Shown: positions 27,729 to 39,383 of the stretch, piece after piece
How the letters are laid out: every line of letters starts with the position of its first letter
Numbering within the stretch: the first letter of the stretch is position 1
Assembly: GCA_041746135.1 (NCBI GenBank)
Contig: JBGTHQ010000032.1
Coordinates: forward strand, 1 to 64,000
DNA from: Alg239-R122 sp041746135
GTDB taxonomy: Bacteria > Pseudomonadota > Alphaproteobacteria > Sphingomonadales > Sphingomonadaceae
Length of the DNA: 64,000 nt
Direction: 5' to 3'
Notes under the pieces: generated by a model
Told to the model about the DNA's origin: nothing
Database searches by the model: none
The model's input: the letters and a program-made list of their open reading frames with translations, nothing else
Made by a program: the position numbers and the translations under genes

Positions 27729-29075
27729 ATGAGTGATTATGATTATGACCTGTTCGTCATCGGCGCAGGTTCCGGTGGCGTACGCGCGGCGCGTGTCTCT
27801 TCGTCCTTTGGCGCGAAAGTTGCCATAGCCGAGGAATTCCGGATCGGCGGAACATGCGTGATCCGTGGCTGCGTTCCCAAAAAGCTGCTGGTCTACGGAT
27901 CGCATTTTGCCGAGGACTTGGAAGATGCGAAAAACTATGGCTGGACGATCGAAAACCCCAAGTTCGACTGGATCGCGTTGCGCGACCACGTACTGAATGA
28001 CATTGATCGGCTTAATGCCGCCTATACCGAAACGCTCGAGAATCACGGCGTCGAAATTCATCACGAGCGCGCCGAAATTACCGGACCGCACGATATAAAG
28101 CTGAGCAGCGGAAAAACGATTACTGCCAAATATATTCTGGTGGCAACCGGGGCATGGCCGGATGTGCCGGTTTGCGAAGGCAGCGAGCACGTGCTGACCT
28201 CCAACGAGATGTTCCATCTGGAACAGCTGCCCAAGCGCGCCATTATTGCGGGTGGCGGATATATTGCCAACGAATTTGCCGGGATATTGCATGCTTTGGG
28301 CAGCCATGTCACCATTGTCAACCGGTCGGATGTCATCCTGCGCGGCTATGACGAAAGCGTGCGCGACCGGTTGCTGCAGATTTCGCTGACAAAAGGGATT
28401 GAGTTCAAGTTCAACAGCCCGTTCGAAAAGATCATCAAGAAAGATGACGGCACGTTCGATGCACACCTCAAAGGTCAGGACCCTCTAAATGCTGACCTGA
28501 TCCTGTTCGCCACAGGTCGCAAGCCGCATACAGAAGGTCTTGGCCTGGAAAATGCCGGTGTCGAACTGGATAAGAAAGGCGCTATAAAGGTGGATGAATA
28601 TAGCCAGTCGAGCTGCGAAAGCATCTACGCCGTGGGTGACGTGACCAACCGCGTCCAGCTGACCCCTGTAGCGATCCGTGAAGGGCAAGCATTTGCGGAA
28701 ACGGTATTTAACAACAATCCCAAAACGGTCGATTATTCGAACATACCGTCGGCTGTGTTTTCAAACCCGCCAATCGCTTCGGTCGGCCTGACCGAAGGGG
28801 AGGCGCGCAACAAATATGGCGAGATCAGCGTATATTCTTCCGACTTTCGACCAATGAAAAACGTATTCGCGAACCGTCCCGAGCGGGGATTGTATAAAAT
28901 GATCTGCGAACAGCAGACCGGAAAAATTCTCGGCCTGCACATGATTGGTCCCGAAGCGCCGGAAATCTTGCAAGCTGCTGCCGTGGCCGTTAAAGCCGGG
29001 CTTACCAAGCAGGCGTTTGACGACACGATTGCATTACACCCCAGTATGGCCGAAGAGTTGGTATTGCTGAAATAA
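27729..29075 (+). CDS. gor: Glutathione-disulfide reductase
   Basis: FAD/NADPH enzyme that reduces glutathione disulfide. The redox-active disulfide is in GGTCVIRGCVPKKLLVYGS, which has the glutathione-reductase form (CVxxGCVPKK) rather than the lipoamide form. The FAD motif is VIGAGSGGVRAAR; the NADPH-binding region is IIAGGGYIANEFAG with the basic NRSDVILRGYD that favours NADPH. The C-terminal HPSMAEELVLL supplies the active-site histidine. 448 aa. A clear AGGAG site precedes the ATG. Confidence 0.95.
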   Translation: MSDYDYDLFVIGAGSGGVRAARVSSSFGAKVAIAEEFRIGGTCVIRGCVPKKLLVYGSHFAEDLEDAKNYGWTIENPKFDWIALRDHVLNDIDRLNAAYTETLENHGVEIHHERAEITGPHDIKLSSGKTITAKYILVATGAWPDVPVCEGSEHVLTSNEMFHLEQLPKRAIIAGGGYIANEFAGILHALGSHVTIVNRSDVILRGYDESVRDRLLQISLTKGIEFKFNSPFEKIIKKDDGTFDAHLKGQDPLNADLILFATGRKPHTEGLGLENAGVELDKKGAIKVDEYSQSSCESIYAVGDVTNRVQLTPVAIREGQAFAETVFNNNPKTVDYSNIPSAVFSNPPIASVGLTEGEARNKYGEISVYSSDFRPMKNVFANRPERGLYKMICEQQTGKILGLHMIGPEAPEILQAAAVAVKAGLTKQAFDDTIALHPSMAEELVLLK

Positions 29076-29203
29076 CAGCGATATATTTCCATTCACGCGC
29101 TGCGTAATTCCACATTTTAACCCGCACGTGAATTGCATTCTTCCGTACTATGTGGAAAGGCGGTTGGCACAAAACAACAGCCGGAAAGAGAGCTGAGGAG
29201 CCT

Positions 29204-30736
29204 ATGCAGGAAATACTGGAACAGGTCGCGGACAAGCGGGCACGGGCGCGTATGGGAGGCGGACAAAAGCGCATCGATGCCCAGCATAAAAAGGGCAAGC
29301 TGACCGCGCGCGAACGGATAGAGGTGCTGCTCGATCCCGGCTCATTCGAAGAGCTGGACATGTATGTCGAGCATAACTGCGTCGATTTCGGTATGGAAAC
29401 GCAGAAAATTCCGGGCGATGGCGTGGTCACGGGTTCGGGCACGATCAACGGGCGCCTCGTATACCTGTTCTCGCAGGACTTTACTGTATTCGGAGGATCG
29501 CTGTCCGAACGCCATGCCGAGAAAATCTGCAAGGTCATGGACAATGCCATGAAAGTCGGCGCGCCGGTGATCGGTATGAACGATAGCGGCGGCGCGCGGA
29601 TCCAGGAAGGCGTCGCTTCGCTGGGCGGCTATGCCGAAGTTTTCCAGCGCAACGTGCTAGCGAGCGGCGTTATCCCGCAAATCTCGCTGATCATGGGGCC
29701 GTGCGCGGGCGGCGCGGTCTATTCGCCCGCGATGACCGATTTTATCCTGATGGTGAAGGATTCCAGCTATATGTTCGTGACCGGTCCCGACGTGGTCAAG
29801 ACGGTCACGAACGAAGTCGTGACGCAGGAAGAACTGGGCGGCGCGGTCACACACACCACCAAGTCGGGCGTGGCCGATATGGCGTTCGACAATGATATCG
29901 AAGCGTTGCTGGCGGCGCGCGATCTGGTCGATTTTCTGCCGCTCAACAACCGCGAAGACGTGCCCGAACGGCCCACGGCAGACGAATGGGACCGGCTCGA
30001 CCAAAGCCTCGACACGCTGATCCCCGCCAATGCCAATGCGCCCTATGACATGCACGAATTGATCCGCAAGATGGCCGATGAAGCCGATTTCTTCGAGATA
30101 CAGCCCGCGCATGCCGCCAATATCATCTGCGGTTTCGGAAGGATCGAAGGCCGCACAGTCGGTATCGTCGCCAATCAGCCGATGGTTCTGGCCGGCTGTC
30201 TTGATATCGGCGCGTCGAAGAAAGCGGCGCGTTTCGTGCGGTTTTGCGACGCATTCGAAATACCGATCATTACATTCGTGGACGTACCCGGCTTTCTGCC
30301 CGGCGTGAGTCAGGAGCATAACGGTATCATCAAGCATGGTGCAAAATTGCTATTTGCCTATGCCGAGGCGACCGTTCCGAAAATCACCGTTATCACGCGA
30401 AAGGCCTATGGCGGCGCTTATGACGTGATGGCTTCAAAACATTTGCGCGGCGACCTCAATTACGCGTGGCCAACCGCGGAAATCGCCGTGATGGGCGCCA
30501 AGGGCGCGGTCGAGATTATCTTCCGGCAGGATATCGGCGACGCCGACAAGATTGCCGAGAAGACCAAGGAATATGAAGACCGTTTCGCCAATCCGTTCGT
30601 GGCCGCCAGCAAGGGCTTTATCGACGAGGTGATCATGCCGCATTCGACACGGCGGCGGATTGCATTGGGATTGCGCAAGTTGCGGAACAAGCAACTGGAG
30701 AACCCGTGGAAGAAACATGACAATATTCCTTTGTGA
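29204..30736 (+). CDS. pccB: Propionyl-CoA carboxylase beta subunit (carboxyltransferase)
   Basis: Transfers CO2 from carboxybiotin to propionyl-CoA, forming methylmalonyl-CoA. It begins MQEILEQVADKRARARMGGG at an ATG preceded by GAGGAG (the frame runs further upstream without reason), giving 510 aa. Acyl-CoA carboxyltransferase blocks are clear: RIEVLLDPGSFEELD, FGGSLSERHAEKICKVMD, GGARIQEGVASL, MGPCAGGAVYSPAMTDFI and FVDVPGFLPGVSQEHNGII. The biotin-bearing alpha subunit is 6.7 kb downstream, at the end of the same locus. Confidence 0.95.
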   Translation: MQEILEQVADKRARARMGGGQKRIDAQHKKGKLTARERIEVLLDPGSFEELDMYVEHNCVDFGMETQKIPGDGVVTGSGTINGRLVYLFSQDFTVFGGSLSERHAEKICKVMDNAMKVGAPVIGMNDSGGARIQEGVASLGGYAEVFQRNVLASGVIPQISLIMGPCAGGAVYSPAMTDFILMVKDSSYMFVTGPDVVKTVTNEVVTQEELGGAVTHTTKSGVADMAFDNDIEALLAARDLVDFLPLNNREDVPERPTADEWDRLDQSLDTLIPANANAPYDMHELIRKMADEADFFEIQPAHAANIICGFGRIEGRTVGIVANQPMVLAGCLDIGASKKAARFVRFCDAFEIPIITFVDVPGFLPGVSQEHNGIIKHGAKLLFAYAEATVPKITVITRKAYGGAYDVMASKHLRGDLNYAWPTAEIAVMGAKGAVEIIFRQDIGDADKIAEKTKEYEDRFANPFVAASKGFIDEVIMPHSTRRRIALGLRKLRNKQLENPWKKHDNIPL

Positions 30737-30794
30737 TTCCGGCATATACCGGCACAAACGAATTCTCCTGAAACATGACCCGCTTGAGAACACA

Positions 30795-31472
30795 ATGAAA
30801 TTTAAAACCCTCTTTTTCGATGTCAACGAAACGCTGATCGACATCATCCCTCTTCGCAAAGCCGCTGCGGACCGGCTGGGCGGCGGAAAAGCCCAGGCTG
30901 ACCGCTGGTTTTCGGGCCTTTTACATTATTCGCTTGTCGAGACATTATGCGGAGGAGGCAAAGACTTTGCCGAAATCGGCGCGGCGGTGCTTGCTATGCA
31001 AGTTGCCGAAGATGGTGGCACGATAAAACAAGACGAAGCTCTGGAACTGATCAAGCAAGGTTTGTCGCAATCCAAAGCCCATCCCGAGGTAGCATCGGCG
31101 CTCGAACGGTTGCATGCCCATGGCTTTACTTTAGTGGCACTTACGAACTCCGGTGGAAAAAGCCTTGCCGAGCGGCTTGAGAGCCAGAATATCGCGCAGT
31201 ATTTTTCCGCCATGCTGAGCGTGCAGGAAACCGGCGCATATAAACCCGATCAAAGAACGTATCGATATGCACTCGACAAAACCGGTGCTGAAAAAGAAAC
31301 CTCGATAATGATTGCCGCACATCCATGGGACCTGATGGGCGCGCGCAGCATAGGCTTGGCAACGGCTTTTATTGCCCGCGCCAGGACCTCGCCTTATCCG
31401 CTAGCCGAAGAACCCGATATTTCGGCAACGGATATCGCCGAACTGGCGGACATCCTGCTGGGGCAGCTATGA
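30795..31472 (+). CDS. Haloacid dehalogenase type II-like hydrolase
   Basis: HAD-superfamily protein, 225 aa. The nucleophile aspartate is in TLFFDVNETLID, motif II lies in LVALTNSGGK, and the lysine and acidic motifs in SVQETGAYKPDQRTY and AAHPWDLMGARSIGLATAF (type II HADs have AHxWD here). Such proteins may act on 2-haloacids or on phosphorylated metabolites; the substrate cannot be read. It lies between pccB and the DUF808 gene, and its position in the propionyl-CoA locus hints at a metabolite-repair role, which is inference. Confidence 0.82.
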   Translation: MKFKTLFFDVNETLIDIIPLRKAAADRLGGGKAQADRWFSGLLHYSLVETLCGGGKDFAEIGAAVLAMQVAEDGGTIKQDEALELIKQGLSQSKAHPEVASALERLHAHGFTLVALTNSGGKSLAERLESQNIAQYFSAMLSVQETGAYKPDQRTYRYALDKTGAEKETSIMIAAHPWDLMGARSIGLATAFIARARTSPYPLAEEPDISATDIAELADILLGQL

Positions 31473-31584
31473 CGTACAAACCGATATTAGACGAAAGCAT
31501 CCATCCAATCAATCAAGCTACGCTATCTGCGGCCAAGTGGCCGAATTCTGAAATTTCTTAGACAAAAAGGAATACCCCCCAGTA

Positions 31585-32529
31585 ATGCCATCCGGATTAG
31601 TAGCTCTGCTCGACGATGTCGCCGCGATTGCGAAACTCGCCGCCGCTTCTGTTGACGATATCGGCGTGGCCGCATCGCGCGCGGGTACGAAAGCCGCGGG
31701 TGTCGTCATCGACGATGCGGCGGTAACGCCGCGTTATGTGACCGGGTTCGACCCGTCGCGCGAACTTCCGATGATTGCGAAAATCGCCAAGGGTTCGATC
31801 AAAAACAAGATTTTGTTTCTTTTGCCGGCGGCCGTGTTGTTGGGGCAATTCGCCGCATTCCTTATTCCGGTCATCCTCATCATCGGCGGACTGTTTCTCA
31901 GTTACGAAGCCGCCGAAAAGGTGCTCGAGCTGTTTCACATCGACGAGACGAACACGCATGAAGAACCGGCCATAATCGCTGGACCGGAACGCGAAAACCA
32001 GATGGTTTCGGGCGCAATCCGGACCGACCTGATACTGTCGGCCGAAATTATGGCCATTTCGCTTTCCGAAGTCGCCAATGAAGTCTGGTGGCAGCAAGCC
32101 ATCATTCTAGGAATTATCGCGCTTGTGATAACGGTGGGCGTATATGGCGCCGTCGCCATGATTGTGAAAATGGACGATATCGGCCTGCACATCGCCAAAA
32201 ATAATACCGGCGCTTTTGCTGCCTTTGGACGCAAGCTGGTGGCGTTCATGCCGATCCTGCTTAAAACCATCTCGCTGGTCGGTACATTGGCGATGGCATG
32301 GGTCGGGGGCGGTCTTTTGGTGCATAATCTCGCGGAAATTGGCTGGCACGGGCCGGAATATCTGATCGAAATGATCGCAACACCGCTATTGAGTCTCGCG
32401 CCGCTGTCCATGCACGGCTTTCTGGACTGGACGATATTTGCTGTATTGTCGGGGGTTCTCGGCGTTGCTGTGGGGGCCGTACTGGCGCCGATCGTCCATA
32501 AAGTTATACCCCACGGGAAAGGACATTAA
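31585..32529 (+). CDS. DUF808 family inner-membrane protein
   Basis: 314-aa membrane protein of the YedI/DUF808 family, unknown function. It opens with the family's soluble block LVALLDDVAAIAKLAAASVDDI and DDAAVTPRYVTGFDPSRELP. Membrane segments follow at about 80-110 (FLLPAAVLLGQFAAFLIPVI), 170-200, 215-240 and the C-terminal end (FAVLSGVLGVAVGAVLAPIV). It ends one base before the epimerase ATG, so it is co-expressed with the methylmalonyl pathway. No transport motif is visible. Confidence 0.85.
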   Translation: MPSGLVALLDDVAAIAKLAAASVDDIGVAASRAGTKAAGVVIDDAAVTPRYVTGFDPSRELPMIAKIAKGSIKNKILFLLPAAVLLGQFAAFLIPVILIIGGLFLSYEAAEKVLELFHIDETNTHEEPAIIAGPERENQMVSGAIRTDLILSAEIMAISLSEVANEVWWQQAIILGIIALVITVGVYGAVAMIVKMDDIGLHIAKNNTGAFAAFGRKLVAFMPILLKTISLVGTLAMAWVGGGLLVHNLAEIGWHGPEYLIEMIATPLLSLAPLSMHGFLDWTIFAVLSGVLGVAVGAVLAPIVHKVIPHGKGH

Positions 32530-32530
32530 T

Positions 32531-32980
32531 ATGATGAAGCTCGGCCGCCTCAACCATATCGGTGTCGCGACGCCTTCGATCGCAGACAGCATCGCCTATT
32601 GGCGCGATGTCATGGGGGCTACCCATATCCACGAACCGTTCGACTTGCCGGAACAGGGCGTCAAAGTGTGCTTTGTCGATACGCCTGCTGATGGCCCCCA
32701 GAACGGGACCCAGATCGAACTGATCGAACCGCTACCAGATAATGTATCGATCAGGGGATTTCTGGACAAGAACCCGCTGGGCGGGCAGCATCACATCTGT
32801 TTCGAGGTGCCCGAAATCCATGCGGCAAAGGCGGAATTTGAAGCCATGGGCAAACGTGTTCTCGGCGAGCCGCGGGTCGGCGCGCATGGCACGCCAATAT
32901 TTTTCGTGCATCCGAAAGATATGAACGGCATGTTGGTGGAAATCATGGAAACGCCCGGAAAGGCCATAGGCCACGCATAG
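32531..32980 (+). CDS. mce: Methylmalonyl-CoA epimerase
   Basis: Converts (S)- to (R)-methylmalonyl-CoA. Vicinal oxygen chelate fold, 149 aa. Metal ligands are recognisable as His in RLNHIGVATPS, Gln/Glu in NGTQIELIEPL, His in QHHICFEV and Glu in GMLVEIME. The ATG at 32531 directly follows the DUF808 stop. The product feeds the mutase encoded two genes downstream. Confidence 0.94.
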   Translation: MMKLGRLNHIGVATPSIADSIAYWRDVMGATHIHEPFDLPEQGVKVCFVDTPADGPQNGTQIELIEPLPDNVSIRGFLDKNPLGGQHHICFEVPEIHAAKAEFEAMGKRVLGEPRVGAHGTPIFFVHPKDMNGMLVEIMETPGKAIGHA

Positions 32981-33018
32981 ACCCATCAGTATATGTCCCC
33001 AAAGAGGTAGGATAGAAT

Positions 33019-33819
33019 ATGGCATATGGAATGATCAAACTCGACATCGACGAAAGCTCGCGTGTTGCTACTATTACGCTGAACCGTCCGGACCGGCTCA
33101 ATGCCGCTCCCCCGGAAATGGCGGACGAGATTGTGAAAGCCCTGGACGCCGCGCTTGCGCATAAAATGCGCGCCGTGCTGATGACGGGTGAGGGACGGGC
33201 ATTCTGTTCGGGCGCGGACCTTGCCAGTCGCGGCGAACTCGGCAAGGCGGCGAGTAGCGGGACGGCGGCGAAATCCTCGCTGCTGAGCCACTATAATCCG
33301 CTGATGAAAAAAATCGCCAACCTTCGCGTTCCCTTCGTCACGGCGGTCAACGGTCCGGCAGCAGGGATCGGCTGCTCGATCGCGCTGTCGGGGGATTTTG
33401 TTGTGGCAGGAGAAACCAGCTACTTTTTACAGGCATTTGTCAATATCGGCCTCGTTCCCGATGGCGGTGCTTCTTGGATGCTGCCGCGCCTGATCGGCAA
33501 GGCCCGGGCTTTTGAGATGATGATGCTGGGCGAAAAGATCCCTGCACAAAAAGCCTATGACTGGGGCATGGTTTATAAAGTGGTTGCCGATGACATGCTG
33601 GTGTCGGAAGCCCATTCACTTGCGGCGCGTCTGGCGCGGGGTCCGACCAAGGCGCTGGGCATCATGCGCCGCACCGCCGCTGAAAATATGGACAGGACCT
33701 ATAGCGATGCACTCGATGCCGAAGCGGATGCGCAGTCGATTGCCGGAGACAGTGAGGATGCACGCATCGGCACCATCGCCTTTCTGAAACGCGAGAAACC
33801 CGAATTTACGGGCAAATAA
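33019..33819 (+). CDS. Enoyl-CoA hydratase/isomerase family protein
   Basis: Crotonase-fold protein of 266 aa. The oxyanion-hole segments are GEGRAFCSGADLASRG and NGPAAGIGCSIALSGD; FVNIGLVPDGGASWMLPRLIG is the following block, where a catalytic Glu of hydratases is replaced by a GLVPDGG arrangement like PaaG-type isomerases/hydratases. AGGTAGGA precedes the ATG. It lies three bases before the mutase gene, so it works in short-chain acyl-CoA breakdown; exact substrate unknown. Confidence 0.88.
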   Translation: MAYGMIKLDIDESSRVATITLNRPDRLNAAPPEMADEIVKALDAALAHKMRAVLMTGEGRAFCSGADLASRGELGKAASSGTAAKSSLLSHYNPLMKKIANLRVPFVTAVNGPAAGIGCSIALSGDFVVAGETSYFLQAFVNIGLVPDGGASWMLPRLIGKARAFEMMMLGEKIPAQKAYDWGMVYKVVADDMLVSEAHSLAARLARGPTKALGIMRRTAAENMDRTYSDALDAEADAQSIAGDSEDARIGTIAFLKREKPEFTGK

Positions 33820-33822
33820 TAT

Positions 33823-35966
<2,144 letters not shown>

Positions 35967-35970
<4 letters not shown>

Positions 35971-36218
35971 AGCGAATAATTGTTTTTTCCTCGTTGATTT
36001 TGACCGTGATGATGTTCGCAGCAGGACATGGAGTAACTTTAATTGTTACTGTCATCGGAATGGCTTTCAATCTGCCAGGCCCTTATTCAGAAGAGCCAAT
36101 AAAATGGGCTTGGTTTATCTTGAGCCTTTTAATTTTGTTCGGTGTTTCATACTTGTTTTGCCATCAGTTCGCTCTTCGGATCGAAAAGAAAATTTTAGCT
36201 AAAGGTATATTTGAGTGA
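35967..36218 (+). CDS. Small two-helix membrane protein
   Basis: Unrecognised 83-aa protein. Two hydrophobic segments: residues 4-34 (SSLILTVMMFAAGHGVTLIV) and about 48-66 (WAWFILSLLILFGVSYLF), then a basic tail. It starts with GTG overlapping the mutase stop by four bases, with GGAGG eight bases upstream, and ends by a second GTGA overlap with bioB. Such double coupling argues that it is a real gene although its base composition is visibly more AT-rich than its neighbours. Function unknown. Confidence 0.7.
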
Positions 36219-37240
36219 CCCAAATCCGCACCGACTGGACCCGTAACGAGATTGCCGTCCTGTTCGATCTGCCCTTTACCGAACTGCTGTTTCAGGCTGC
36301 CACTGTACATCGCGAACACCATAAGCCGGATGAGGTCCAGCTGTGTACCTTATTGTCGATCAAGACCGGCGGGTGTCCGGAGGATTGCGGCTATTGCTCC
36401 CAGTCCGTCAAGGCCGATAGCGGCGTCAAGGCGACCAAGCTGATGGACGTTCGACAGGTGCTGCAATCCGCTGCCCAAGCCAAGGATAATGGCAGCCAGC
36501 GTTTCTGCATGGGTGCGGCATGGCGCAATCCGAAAGACCGCGACATGCCCGCGATCGTCGAGATTGTGAAAGGTGTGCGCGCTATGGGGCTCGAAACCTG
36601 CATGACGCTGGGCATGCTGACACCGAAACAGGCCGGTATGCTGGCCGAGGCGGGGCTTGATTATTATAACCATAATATCGACAGTAGCCCCGAATATTAT
36701 GAAAAGGCGATCTCCACGCGCAAGATGCAGGACCGGCTCGATACGCTGGGCCATGTGCGGGACAGCGGCATCAATGTCTGCTCGGGCGGGATTGTCGGCA
36801 TGGGCGAAACCCGCGCAGACCGTGTTGGCTTTATCCACACATTGGCGACACTGCCGCAACATCCCGAAAGCGTGCCGGTCAATGCGCTCGTGCCGGTCAA
36901 GGGCACGGTTCTGGGCGATATGCTGGCCGATACGCCGATGGCGAAAATCGACGATATCGAATTCGTCCGCACCGTCGCCGCCGCGCGCATCACCATGCCG
37001 ATGAGTATGGTCCGCCTCTCGGCAGGCCGCGAAAGCATGAGCGAAGCGGCGCAGGCTTTGTGCTTTATGGCGGGCGCGAATTCGATCTTTACCGGTGACA
37101 AGCTGCTGACCGCGCCCAATGCGGGAGACGATCGCGATGCAGCGATGCTCGCGAAACTGGGTATGACGCCGATGACGAGCGAGGAGCCGATGCGGGCGCA
37201 GCGTGCGTGCGCGGGCTCGGTAATGGAGCCGGCGGAGTGA
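36215..37240 (+). CDS. bioB: Biotin synthase
   Basis: Radical SAM enzyme inserting sulfur into dethiobiotin. The [4Fe-4S]/SAM motif is GGCPEDCGYCSQS (CxxxCxxC); later blocks are FCMGAAWRNPKDRD, TCMTLGMLT, DYYNHNIDSSPEYY, CSGGIVGMGE and LSAGRESMSEAAQALCFMAGANSIF. 341 aa, GTG start overlapping the small membrane gene. No other biotin genes are nearby; its place between the mutase and the biotin-dependent pccA suggests cofactor supply coordinated with carboxylase synthesis. Confidence 0.95.
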   Translation: MTQIRTDWTRNEIAVLFDLPFTELLFQAATVHREHHKPDEVQLCTLLSIKTGGCPEDCGYCSQSVKADSGVKATKLMDVRQVLQSAAQAKDNGSQRFCMGAAWRNPKDRDMPAIVEIVKGVRAMGLETCMTLGMLTPKQAGMLAEAGLDYYNHNIDSSPEYYEKAISTRKMQDRLDTLGHVRDSGINVCSGGIVGMGETRADRVGFIHTLATLPQHPESVPVNALVPVKGTVLGDMLADTPMAKIDDIEFVRTVAAARITMPMSMVRLSAGRESMSEAAQALCFMAGANSIFTGDKLLTAPNAGDDRDAAMLAKLGMTPMTSEEPMRAQRACAGSVMEPAE

Positions 37241-37401
37241 TCGGGGAATGTGGAAATTGCGGTCACGCAATCGGCTATCATCACGCAGGCAACGAGCCTC
37301 AAATGTTATGCACAATTCTGAACTGCAAATGCCCTGGATATCGCGATGATATTGTAGAGAGCTCGCAAAGACAGAATGATACCGGCGAAGAGGAAGCCTA
37401 A
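37237..37401 (+). CDS. 54-aa Cys-rich protein between bioB and pccA
   Basis: Small unrecognised protein. The GTG at 37237 overlaps the bioB stop by four bases and the TAA overlaps the pccA ATG (TAATG), so it is coupled on both sides. The first half has five cysteines: GECGNCGHAIGYHH, then LCTILNCKCPGY, i.e. a CxxC knuckle followed by C-x5-C-x-C, together with two histidines; this looks like a small zinc or iron-sulfur site. The second half is acidic (ends DTGEEEA). Function unknown. Confidence 0.72.
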   Translation: MIGECGNCGHAIGYHHAGNEPQMLCTILNCKCPGYRDDIVESSQRQNDTGEEEA

Positions 37402-39383
37402 TGATTAAAAAAATCCTGATCGCGAACCGGGGCGAGATTGCCTACCGGGTTATTCGCACCGCCAAGAAAATGGGCATTGCCACGGTGGCGGTCTATTCCG
37501 ATGCCGACGCGCGTAGCCCGCATGTCGAGATGGCGGATGAAGCGGTGCATATCGGGCCTGCAGCGGCATCGGAATCCTATCTCGTTGCCGAAAAGATCAT
37601 CGCCGCGTGCAAGCAGACCGGTGCCGACGCGGTGCATCCTGGCTATGGCTTCCTGTCCGAGCGCGAGAGTTTCGCCAAGCACCTGGCGGCGGAGAATATC
37701 AGCTTTATCGGCCCCCCGCCGAACGCCATTGCCGCGATGGGCGACAAGATCGAGTCGAAGAAACTGGCGCGCGAAGCGGGAGTCAATGTGGTGCCGGGCT
37801 TCGTCGGCGAAATCCGCGATACCGAGCATGCCGTCGAGATTTCCGATGACATCGGCTATCCCGTGATGATGAAAGCCAGCGCGGGCGGTGGCGGCAAGGG
37901 GATGCGGCTCGCCTATAGCGAGCAGGATGTGCGCGAGGGGTTCGAGGCCACCAAGCGCGAGGGGCTCAGCAGTTTTGGCGACGACCGCGTGTTTATCGAA
38001 AAATTCATCGAACACCCGCGGCATATCGAGATCCAGATACTGGGCGACCAGCATGGCACTATCGTCTATCTGAACGAGCGTGAATGTTCGATTCAGCGCC
38101 GCCACCAGAAGGTAGTCGAGGAAGCGCCTTCGCCATTCGTGACCCCCAAAATGCGCAAGGCGATGGGTGAGCAGGCGGTCACGCTGGCCGCGGCCGTGGG
38201 CTATTATTCCGCCGGTACGGTTGAGCTGATCGTGTCGGGCAACGACCCCACGGGCGAAAGTTTTTACTTTCTCGAAATGAACACCCGGCTTCAGGTCGAA
38301 CATCCGGTTACCGAACAGATTACCGGGCTCGATCTGGTCGAACAGATGATCCGCGTTGCCGCGGGGGAAAAACTGTCCTTCGCGCAGGAGGACGTGCCAA
38401 TAAACGGCTGGTCGATCGAGAATCGCGTTTATGCCGAAGATCCGTATCGCGGATTCCTTCCGTCGACGGGGCGACTTGTGCGCTATCGTCCGCCCGCTAA
38501 ATCTAAAGGCGTCCGTGTTGACGACGGCGTGACCGAGGGCGGGGAGGTTTCGATCCATTATGATCCGATGATCGCCAAGCTCATCACCTACGCCGATACG
38601 CGGCAGCAAGCCATCGACCTGCAAATCGCGGCGCTCGACCAGTTCGAAATTACCGGCCCCGGCCATAATATCGATTTCCTGTCCGCGCTGATGCAGCATC
38701 CGCGTTTTCAGTCGGGCGAAATTACCACCGGCTTTATCGCCGAAGAATATCCGGATGGGTTCAAGGGCGCCCCCGCATCGGCGCAATTGCTGACGCGGTT
38801 GTCAGCGATTGCCGCGTTCGTGGCGACCGCGCATGCCGATCGTAACCTGCGGATCGATGGCCAACTGCGCGGCCGCCTGAGACCGCCATCCGACTGGCGT
38901 GTCAAGGTGGGCGATGCCTTGCTGGAAATATCGATCAGCGAAGATGCCATGATTGTGAACGGGGAAGAAGTGCCGCTTTCGATGGCGTATACGCCAGGCG
39001 ACAGTCTGGTCGTTGCCGAATTTGACGAAGACGAGCTGGCCGTGCGGATCGCGCCGATCCGTTCGGGCTTTCGCCTGACCGCGCACGGGGCCAGACATGA
39101 CATGCAGGTCCTGCCCGCGCATGTCGCCCGTCACGACGTGCACATGATCGCAAAAATACCGCCCGATCTTTCCAAATATCTGCTCTGCCCTATGCCCGGC
39201 CTGCTGGTTACGCTGCATGTGGGGGCGGGGGATGCTGTCGAGGCGGGGCAGCCGCTGGCGATTGTCGAGGCGATGAAGATGGAAAATATCCTGCGCGCCG
39301 AAAAAAGCGGAACCGTCAAGTCCGTCAGCGCAGCCCAAGGCGACAGCCTTGCCGTCGACGCGGTGATATTGGAAATGGAATGA
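37401..39383 (+). CDS. pccA: Propionyl-CoA carboxylase alpha subunit (biotin carboxylase and carrier)
   Basis: Carboxylates its own biotin with ATP and bicarbonate, then hands CO2 to PccB. Biotin carboxylase domain ~1-450: KILIANRGEIAYRVIRTA, ATP loop KASAGGGGKGMRL, then RDCS-type ERECSIQRRHQKVVEEAPS and EMNTRLQVEHPVTE. A BT-like linker (~480-590) leads to the biotinyl domain with Lys-626 in VEAMKMENIL, 34 residues from the C-terminus as usual. 660 aa. It starts by overlap with the Cys-rich gene and overlaps csaA by four bases. Confidence 0.95.
   Translation: MIKKILIANRGEIAYRVIRTAKKMGIATVAVYSDADARSPHVEMADEAVHIGPAAASESYLVAEKIIAACKQTGADAVHPGYGFLSERESFAKHLAAENISFIGPPPNAIAAMGDKIESKKLAREAGVNVVPGFVGEIRDTEHAVEISDDIGYPVMMKASAGGGGKGMRLAYSEQDVREGFEATKREGLSSFGDDRVFIEKFIEHPRHIEIQILGDQHGTIVYLNERECSIQRRHQKVVEEAPSPFVTPKMRKAMGEQAVTLAAAVGYYSAGTVELIVSGNDPTGESFYFLEMNTRLQVEHPVTEQITGLDLVEQMIRVAAGEKLSFAQEDVPINGWSIENRVYAEDPYRGFLPSTGRLVRYRPPAKSKGVRVDDGVTEGGEVSIHYDPMIAKLITYADTRQQAIDLQIAALDQFEITGPGHNIDFLSALMQHPRFQSGEITTGFIAEEYPDGFKGAPASAQLLTRLSAIAAFVATAHADRNLRIDGQLRGRLRPPSDWRVKVGDALLEISISEDAMIVNGEEVPLSMAYTPGDSLVVAEFDEDELAVRIAPIRSGFRLTAHGARHDMQVLPAHVARHDVHMIAKIPPDLSKYLLCPMPGLLVTLHVGAGDAVEAGQPLAIVEAMKMENILRAEKSGTVKSVSAAQGDSLAVDAVILEME

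Noticed and set aside
31469..31561. 30-codon frame overlapping the HAD hydrolase stop as ATGA
   Set aside because: The overlap is suggestive, but the peptide is too short, without recognisable features or a following gene in register; kept out of the feature list.
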